DNA from: JARRJY01 sp037388705
Lineage (GTDB): Bacteria > Pseudomonadota > Gammaproteobacteria > UBA6429 > Thiohalophilaceae
DNA length: 16,003 bases
Assembly (NCBI GenBank): GCA_037388705.1
Contig: JARRJY010000033.1
Location: forward strand, 1-16,003
Reading direction: 5' to 3'
Part shown: positions 7,016-12,174 of the stretch, piece after piece
Position numbering within the stretch: position 1 is the stretch's first letter
How the letters are laid out: every line of letters begins with the position of its first letter
Translations under genes and position numbers: made by a program
The notes under the pieces: model-generated
What the model saw: the letters and a program-made list of their open reading frames with translations, nothing else
Databases searched by the model: none
What the model was told of the DNA's origin: nothing

Positions 7016-7037
7016 GGACGTGGATTAACCCACGTCC
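7016..7037 (-). terminator. Inverted repeat over the cbbL stop codon
   Basis: A perfect 8-pair stem, GGACGTGG (7016-7023) against CCACGTCC (7030-7037), encloses a 6-base loop that contains part of the cbbL TAA (7027-7025). No run of U follows on the transcript, so it is unlikely to be a full intrinsic terminator. A stabilising or attenuating hairpin between cbbL and cbbS is the more likely role. Because the arms use the last cbbL codons, the structure can form only after the terminating ribosome leaves. Confidence 0.5.
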
Positions 7038-8440
7038 AGTTTGTCGACGGTTTCAAACTCGAATTTGATTTCTTTCCATGTTTCCATTGCCACCGCCAGT
7101 TCAGGGCTGGTACGCGCAGCATTGGTAAGAATGTCACGTGATTCACGTTCCAGGTCACGGCCCTCATTTCGAGCTTTAACACAGGCTTCCAGTGCAACTC
7201 GGTTTGCTGCTGCACCGGCTGCATTACCCCATGGGTGACCTTGTGTACCACCACCAAACTGCAGCACAGAATCATCACCAAAAATAGAAACCAGTGCAGG
7301 CATGTGCCAGACGTGGATACCACCTGATGCCACCGCAAACACCCCTGGCATAGAGCCCCAGTCCTGATCAAAGAACACACCACGTGAACGGTCTTCAGGA
7401 ACAAAAGATTCTCGTAATTGATCAACAAAACCTAGCGTAGAGTTACGATCGCCTTCCAGCTTACCTACCACCGTACCGGTATGCAGGTGATCACCACCAG
7501 ACAGGCGTAAACACTTGGCAAGTACACGGAAGTGAATACCATGCTTTGGATGACGGTCGATTACTGCATGCATGGCACGGTGAATGTGTAACAACATTCC
7601 GTTTTTACGACACCAATTTGCCAGGCCAGTATTAGCAGTGAAACCACCTGTCAGGAAGTCATGCATAATGATTGGCATGCCAAGTTCTTTCGCAAACTCA
7701 GCACGTTCATACAAATCTTCAGGTGTTGCAGCAGTAACGTTGAGATAGTGCCCCTTACGTTCACCAGTTTCAGATTCTGCTTTCTGGATTGCCTCTGCAA
7801 CGAATTCAAAACGATCACGCCAGCGCATAAATGGTTGAGAGTTTACGTTCTCATCGTCCTTGGTTAAGTCCAGGCCACCACGTAAACATTCATATACAGC
7901 ACGGCCATAGTTCTTGGCAGAAAGACCAAGTTTAGGCTTGATGGTACAACCCAGCATAGGACGACCATATTTATTTAAACGATCACGTTCTACCTGTATA
8001 CCGGCTGGTGGACCGCCACAAGTTTTGATATAGGCCATAGGAAAACGAATATCTTCAAGACGCAAATGCTTCAATGCCTTGAAACCAAACACGTTACCAA
8101 CCAGTGAAGTCAGTACGTTTACAATCGAACCTTCTTCAAAAAGATCGATTGGATATGAGACAAATGCATAGAATGATTCAGAATCGCCAGGTACATCTTC
8201 AATGCGATAGGCACGACCTTTGTAGTATTCAAGGTCGGTTAACAGTTCTGACCATACTGTACTCCAGGTACCTGTTGAGCTTTCAGCAGCTACCGCGGCT
8301 GCAACTTCTTCACGTGGCACACCTGGCTGTCCCGTGACCTTGAAACAGGCCAGGAGATCGGTATCCAATGGAACATAATCCGGTGTCCAGTACTTTTCGC
8401 GGTACTCCTTAACACCCGCTTCATAGGCTTTTGATGACAT
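7025..8440 (-). CDS. cbbL: Form IA RuBisCO large subunit
   Basis: A 471-residue RuBisCO large subunit that carboxylates ribulose-1,5-bisphosphate in the Calvin cycle. The catalytic set is intact: Lys168 in GCTIKPKLGLS, carbamylated Lys194 with Asp196 and Glu197 in LTKDDEN, His287 in LHIHRAMH, Lys327 in VVGKLEG, and the phosphate-binding SGGIHVWHMP and QFGGGTQGHPWG. These correspond to spinach residues 175, 201, 203, 204, 294 and 334 with a constant offset of 7. The length and the first place in a cso operon mark it as form IA, the carboxysomal type. The ATG at 8440 has AGGAG six bases upstream. Its 154-base upstream region carries two copies of the ATAG-N8-CTAT palindrome. Confidence 0.98.
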   Translation of the reverse strand: MSSKAYEAGVKEYREKYWTPDYVPLDTDLLACFKVTGQPGVPREEVAAAVAAESSTGTWSTVWSELLTDLEYYKGRAYRIEDVPGDSESFYAFVSYPIDLFEEGSIVNVLTSLVGNVFGFKALKHLRLEDIRFPMAYIKTCGGPPAGIQVERDRLNKYGRPMLGCTIKPKLGLSAKNYGRAVYECLRGGLDLTKDDENVNSQPFMRWRDRFEFVAEAIQKAESETGERKGHYLNVTAATPEDLYERAEFAKELGMPIIMHDFLTGGFTANTGLANWCRKNGMLLHIHRAMHAVIDRHPKHGIHFRVLAKCLRLSGGDHLHTGTVVGKLEGDRNSTLGFVDQLRESFVPEDRSRGVFFDQDWGSMPGVFAVASGGIHVWHMPALVSIFGDDSVLQFGGGTQGHPWGNAAGAAANRVALEACVKARNEGRDLERESRDILTNAARTSPELAVAMETWKEIKFEFETVDKLDVG

Positions 8441-8500
8441 TTTCTACTCCTGTTTCGTTTAAATTTTTAAAACGTTTGTTACTTATGGAACTGTGTTAAA

Positions 8501-8520
8501 GCATAGGCTTAGGTCTATGC
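8501..8520. promoter_or_regulatory. ATAG-N8-CTAT palindrome, cbbL-proximal copy (putative operator)
   Basis: GCATAG and CTATGC form perfect 6-base arms around an 8-base spacer, centred about 70 bases upstream of the cbbL ATG. It is the same element as at 8547-8572, 9950-9969 and 10281-10300. A symmetric AT-containing dyad upstream of a cbb operon fits a LysR-type regulator such as CbbR, but no regulator gene is present in the window and the assignment is inference. Confidence 0.6.
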
Positions 8521-8546
8521 ATAGTTCCAATTGATATTTTATTCGT

Positions 8547-8572
8547 GATGCATAGGTAAAAATCTATGTATC
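8547..8572. promoter_or_regulatory. ATAG-N8-CTAT palindrome, cbbL-distal copy (putative operator)
   Basis: The arms GATGCATAG (8547-8555) and CTATGTATC (8564-8572) match at 8 of 9 positions around an 8-base spacer. The centre is 49 bases from that of the cbbL-proximal copy. Just outside, on the side away from cbbL, CTAT recurs at 8576, 8582 and 8588, giving further half-sites at a six-base interval. I see no convincing sigma-70 promoter in the region, which would fit an activator-dependent promoter. Confidence 0.6.
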
Positions 8573-8594
8573 AAACTATTACTATCTCTATAGA

Positions 8595-9179
8595 TTAATA
8601 AGCCAGAGCCAACCTGTTATGAGTAGCCAGGTTGCGTAAATGGCGTGTTTTACTCACCATGCGATAGGTAGAGCGATTGTTGTTAAAGCGAGGTACGTCG
8701 TTTAACTGGACCCATAACACATCATGTGATTCATCATTACCGGGGACTGGCAAACTATCATCGATTTCCACCAGGAAACGAACATCGATATGTTCATGTT
8801 GCGGATCACTCCCTATAGCAGGGATCGTATGGATATCCACATCAAAAACATTTAAATTCAGTAACTTTACCTGTGTACTATCCAGGCCCGTTTCTTCTGA
8901 TGTTTCACGTAGTGCCACACGTACTATGTCCGCATCACCATCGGCATGACCACCAGGCTGAAACCATTGATCATGTTTCTTGTGATGCATCAATAACACT
9001 CGCTCACGATCAGGGCTTACTACCCAGGCTGAACCAGTAACATGTGCGGGCCATAGTTCACGATAAAAACAGTCTTCATGCTGTTCAATGTAATTAATTG
9101 CACGTTTTACAAAACCTGATTCGTCCATAAAATGCGTATGATGATCCCTGAGAAAGTTAAGAAGTTCCTGCCGGTGCAT
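8595..9179 (-). CDS. Nudix hydrolase coupled to csoS1D
   Basis: A 194-residue Nudix-family protein expected to hydrolyse a nucleoside diphosphate linked to another moiety; the substrate cannot be read from sequence. The Nudix box spans residues 77-99 and ends RETSEETGL, so the metal-binding Arg91-Glu92 and Glu95-Glu96 are intact. The first glutamate of the consensus (box position 7) is Ala83, with acidic residues Asp80, Asp82 and Asp84 beside it. An N-terminal segment of about 45 residues precedes the Nudix fold. The ATG lies 2 bases after the csoS1D stop, with AAGG in the end of csoS1D as ribosome site, so the two are co-transcribed. cbbL follows 154 bases later on the same strand. A housekeeping or metabolite-repair role linked to carboxysome metabolism is inference. 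Confidence 0.85.
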   Translation of the reverse strand: MHRQELLNFLRDHHTHFMDESGFVKRAINYIEQHEDCFYRELWPAHVTGSAWVVSPDRERVLLMHHKKHDQWFQPGGHADGDADIVRVALRETSEETGLDSTQVKLLNLNVFDVDIHTIPAIGSDPQHEHIDVRFLVEIDDSLPVPGNDESHDVLWVQLNDVPRFNNNRSTYRMVSKTRHLRNLATHNRLALAY

Positions 9180-9181
9180 AA

Positions 9182-9796
9182 TTAAGTCCTTGATGGGTTC
9201 TGTACGGCATCAATAGCTGCGGCCGCAGCTTCCTCAACATCTGCTTCTTTTCCTGAAATTGTTAATCGACCATATGCACCGACAGCACGCACATCAATCA
9301 GGGTAATATTTGCTGCTTTTTCTGCCTGGTTTGCGGCATAAACAATGTATCCGGCTGGTTGCGTTTCGAGGATAAACATACTTTCACCGGGTAACATCAT
9401 TGAACCACCACGGTGTTGACGGTTAATCAGTACAGTATGGTCAGAAGTCATGCCGCGAATGATTTCCTGCCATTCGATTTCACACTTATCTCTGTCATTT
9501 ACATCTGCCCCTATACTGGATAACAGTATTCTGCCGGCCTCAACCACATCACTCTGACTTCGGTGATGAATAACCATCGAACCAAAAGCCCGTTCAACAA
9601 CCTGTTGCGTAAGTTTTACTTGTGTGGCCTTGAGAGCAATATCCGTAACACGATGAACTGCCATACCCGGTGATACTTCTACCCATAGGCAGGCATCACC
9701 TGGAACAGGTGGGAAACCCTGAGATACCGAAGCCATGTATTCAGCAAGCTGTGGCTGCAGTGAATCGATATAAACATAGGTTCTAAGTTCTACCAT
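9182..9796 (-). CDS. csoS1D: Tandem-BMC carboxysome shell protein CsoS1D (BMC-T)
   Basis: A 204-residue protein made of two BMC domains (about residues 1-98 and 105-200). It resembles CsoS1D, whose trimers form stacked pseudohexamers with a large gated pore thought to pass RuBP and 3-phosphoglycerate. Recognisable stretches are PPVPGDACLWVEVSPGMAV (residues 29-47), VVERAFGSMVIHHRSQS (66-82), LINRQHRGGSM (123-133) and EAEVD-like helical ends near 184-195. The codon just before the ATG is TAG, so the start at 9796 is the first possible ATG; no clear ribosome site precedes it. It heads a two-gene unit with the Nudix hydrolase, outside the main cso operon but on the same strand, and diverges from dabB. 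Confidence 0.9.
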   Translation of the reverse strand: MVELRTYVYIDSLQPQLAEYMASVSQGFPPVPGDACLWVEVSPGMAVHRVTDIALKATQVKLTQQVVERAFGSMVIHHRSQSDVVEAGRILLSSIGADVNDRDKCEIEWQEIIRGMTSDHTVLINRQHRGGSMMLPGESMFILETQPAGYIVYAANQAEKAANITLIDVRAVGAYGRLTISGKEADVEEAAAAAIDAVQNPSRT

Positions 9797-9949
9797 CTAA
9801 TCGTTTCGCTATACTTATTTTATTCATGCGACTACCGGGCATGACTTCATAATTGCGTCAAACCTGACACATCAATAGACATCTATCATTCACAGGAAAA
9901 AGCTTAAAAAACGCTATAGGTATATACAAATAAATATTAACTTGATGAT

Positions 9950-9969
9950 CGATAGATGATTATCTATCG
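9950..9969. promoter_or_regulatory. ATAG-N8-CTAT palindrome on the csoS1D side of the divergent region
   Basis: CGATAGAT and ATCTATCG are perfect 8-base arms around GATT. Read as the shared element it is ATAG, eight bases, CTAT, the same geometry as the two copies before cbbL. Its centre is about 164 bases upstream of the csoS1D ATG. A shorter relative lies between it and csoS1D at 9875-9886. The regulator is unknown. Confidence 0.55.
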
Positions 9970-10280
9970 GTAAGGTGACGCACCAATAGTACTTTAAGCA
10001 GCATATGGTAATTTTATAGAATATTCTGAGAGTACTTTATGCTGATTTGTTACCATGAATAGTACATCCGCATGAGAAGAATCCTTAATATCCTAAGAGG
10101 TAAACCTGATACCGAGTTTATACCAACATATACCCCCTTATTGCTACTGATACTGTATACAAGGTTTTAAATAGCTCTTAACTCGAAAAAACCTTTAGTA
10201 ATACTGAAGCTCTCGATATTGTTCTTATCTTACTTTCTCTGTCCATTTTATAGTTTAAGCAATTATCTCCCATCGGTTAT

Positions 10281-10300
10281 ATATAGCCTTGAGGCTATGA
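10281..10300. promoter_or_regulatory. ATAG-N8-CTAT palindrome on the dabB side of the divergent region
   Basis: ATAGCCT (10283-10289) and AGGCTAT (10292-10298) are perfect 7-base arms around TG, and again read as ATAG, eight bases, CTAT. The end of the element overlaps TATGAT (10296-10301), a possible -10 hexamer for dabB transcription. I find no good -35 partner, so the promoter itself is not claimed. Confidence 0.55.
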
Positions 10301-10419
10301 TTTTTATCAGAACTATTCATTAGTCATTGCGATGTAGAGTCACTAGACTTTCTTGTAAATGGCGTCCCGCAAATACGCTAAACGTCTACCGGAATATCAA
10401 CTGTGAGAGGAGCTGAGAT

Positions 10420-10542
10420 ATGCGCTGTAATCCGTACTCGCGACTTGTATACAGAAAAGTAGTGCGGTTGATACCGCGTCTTATCCCCGTCCAGCACCAA
10501 CGCGGTGTAACTGGGATTTATTCTCCTCTGGCAAAATTCTGA
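10420..10542 (+). CDS. Small basic ORF leading into dabB (40 codons)
   Basis: An open frame of 40 codons starts at an ATG preceded by AGAGGAG about 7 bases upstream. It ends in TGA at 10540-10542, immediately before the AAGGAGG ribosome site of dabB. The predicted peptide is basic (six Arg and two Lys of 40) with no transmembrane segment or known motif. A 5-pair inverted repeat, GCGGT-TGAT-ACCGC (10464-10477), lies inside it. Its ribosome site and abutting position suggest either a leader peptide that couples translation to dabB or a small protein. It could also be chance, and I do not recognise a family. Confidence 0.35.
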   Translation: MRCNPYSRLVYRKVVRLIPRLIPVQHQRGVTGIYSPLAKF

Positions 10543-10555
10543 AAGGAGGCTTGTG

Positions 10556-12172
10556 ATGCAATCCTGGTCTGGTTATATAACCCCGATGCTGGTGTTGGCC
10601 GCACCGTTGTTGTTGTTAGTGGCGGGGCTGGTACCTACTAGCTGGGCAAATGCACACCCGCGGATGATGACTCGGTTAAACGGTACAGTCGCCTGGCTGG
10701 CGTTTGGCAGTGCATTGCTGGCAGCGCTGCACTATCCCTTCGATAACGCTCATTCCAGGTATCTGTTCTCAGTTGAGTTGCCGGGTAACGTCGGTGCTTT
10801 CTCAATCAGCACTTATGTGAACAGCGTGACCGTTATCATGTTGTTGCTGGTATCGTTTGTAGGCGCCATTGTGTCTCGCTATTCACGCAACTATCTTGAC
10901 GGCGAGGCCAACCAGGGCCGGTTTCACAAATGGTTGAGTCTGACCCTGGCCGCCATTCTCATTTTGATTGTATCCGGAAACTTGTTGATGTTTTCTCTGG
11001 CCTGGATTGCCACAAGCCTATTCCTGCATAAATTGTTGATGTTTTACCGGGAGCGTCCGGCGGCACTGTTGGCAGCACATAAAAAATTTGTTGCCAGCCG
11101 CATTGGGGATCTCACCTTATTGATCGCGATCTTTCTGATTGGCTCCACTCTAAACACACTGGAGTTCGAGGAGATGTTCCGTATCATTGCCACCATAGAT
11201 GGTCCACTTCCAACGGCGTTGCATTGGGCGGCCGTGCTTATTGTTATCAGCGCCGTGCTTAAGTCTGCGCAGTTCCCTTTCCACGGTTGGTTGATCCAGG
11301 TAATGGAAGCACCCACGCCGGTATCGGCACTGCTGCATGCGGGCATCGTTAACGCAGGGGCGTTTCTGGTTATCCGCATGAGCCCAATCATGTCGCAGTC
11401 ATCCACCGCGCTTGGGTTACTGGCCGTGATTGGCCTGGTCACGCTTGCCTTAGCATCACTGGTGATGCTCACCCAGACCAGCATCAAAGTGTCACTGGCC
11501 TGGTCCACTACAGCGCAGATGGGTTTCATGTTGCTCGAATGCGGTCTGGGTTTATACAGCCTAGCGATGCTGCACCTTGTGGCACACTCATTATATAAGG
11601 CACATGCATTTTTAGCCTCGGGCAGTGGGGTAGATGGCTTTCGTGCACCCGTTATTACTTACTCGCTGGCTAAGACACCAGCTTGGCGTCAAGGTGTGGC
11701 CTTCTTAATTGCCGCATTGATGACTGTAGGTGTTGGCACGGTCTTTGGTCTCACTATAAATCAACAGCCCGCGCTATTCGCAGCTGGCGCCATTGTAGCT
11801 ATCGCCTTGACACAGTTGCTGCTGCAGGCGGCCAATCTAAATGGTAGTGGGATCTTTGTACTGAGAGCCGTGGGACTAAGTTTTATTGTTTGCACGGTTT
11901 ATTTTGCTTTGCATCACCTGTTCGAATTGGCCCTGGCCGGCAGCGTGTTGCCTGTGCGAGAAACAAACGAAGCATTTGAGATGGTACTTGTGCTGCTGAT
12001 CATCGCCGTATTTACAGGGTTGCTGCTGATACAACAGGCCTTTAAATCCGGGTACTCGCCACTGCGGCAATCTGTCTACGTCCACTTATACAACGGTCTT
12101 TATATCGATGTATACCTTACCCGCGTGCTGCAACGTATCTGGCCTGCACCAGCTAAACTGAATGGAGGTTAG
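10556..12172 (+). CDS. dabB: DabB, NuoL-like membrane subunit of the DAB inorganic-carbon pump
   Basis: A polytopic membrane protein of 538 residues in the proton-translocating NuoL/MrpA family (Proton_antipo_M). The family signature lies at bases 11265-11376: SAQFPFHGWL, then MEAPTPVSALLHAGIVNAG. A second conserved stretch, LHLVAHSLYKAHAFLASGS, follows. DabB partners the cytosolic DabA. In the model from H. neapolitanus the ion gradient drives one-way CO2 hydration, so bicarbonate accumulates in the cytoplasm. The frame opens at GTG 10553, but AGGAGG (10544-10549) is 6 bases from ATG 10556 and only 3 from the GTG, so I choose 10556. The dabA gene follows after 2 bases. Confidence 0.94.
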   Translation: MQSWSGYITPMLVLAAPLLLLVAGLVPTSWANAHPRMMTRLNGTVAWLAFGSALLAALHYPFDNAHSRYLFSVELPGNVGAFSISTYVNSVTVIMLLLVSFVGAIVSRYSRNYLDGEANQGRFHKWLSLTLAAILILIVSGNLLMFSLAWIATSLFLHKLLMFYRERPAALLAAHKKFVASRIGDLTLLIAIFLIGSTLNTLEFEEMFRIIATIDGPLPTALHWAAVLIVISAVLKSAQFPFHGWLIQVMEAPTPVSALLHAGIVNAGAFLVIRMSPIMSQSSTALGLLAVIGLVTLALASLVMLTQTSIKVSLAWSTTAQMGFMLLECGLGLYSLAMLHLVAHSLYKAHAFLASGSGVDGFRAPVITYSLAKTPAWRQGVAFLIAALMTVGVGTVFGLTINQQPALFAAGAIVAIALTQLLLQAANLNGSGIFVLRAVGLSFIVCTVYFALHHLFELALAGSVLPVRETNEAFEMVLVLLIIAVFTGLLLIQQAFKSGYSPLRQSVYVHLYNGLYIDVYLTRVLQRIWPAPAKLNGG

Positions 12173-12174
12173 TT

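Larger units (their letters stand above)
9797..10552. other. Divergent intergenic region between csoS1D and dabB
   Basis: This is 756 bases with no long ORF. It should hold the promoters of both csoS1D (minus) and dabB (plus). It contains two ATAG-N8-CTAT palindromes (9950-9969 and 10281-10300), a compact relative with a 4-base spacer (9875-9886, ATAG-ACAT-CTAT), and an AT-rich 8-base inverted repeat with a long loop (10161-10168 with 10188-10195). The left two thirds are AT-rich. From about 10360 onward the composition is closer to that of the dab genes, and this part holds a 40-codon ORF. I see no tRNA, insertion sequence or CRISPR repeats. Confidence 0.7.

Noticed and set aside
6985..7428. 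A 147-codon minus-strand frame overlapping the end of cbbL
   Set aside because: It lies in an alternative frame within cbbL, whose catalytic residues and length are complete. No support for an overlapping gene.
10072..10170. A 32-codon plus-strand ORF with a hydrophobic C-terminal stretch in the divergent region
   Set aside because: No ribosome site precedes its ATG, and the surrounding DNA is AT-rich with many stops. I cannot separate it from chance.
10161..10195. Inverted repeat AAGGTTTT/AAAACCTT with a 19-base loop
   Set aside because: AT-rich arms, a long loop, and no U-tract or gene end nearby. Probably chance in AT-rich DNA.
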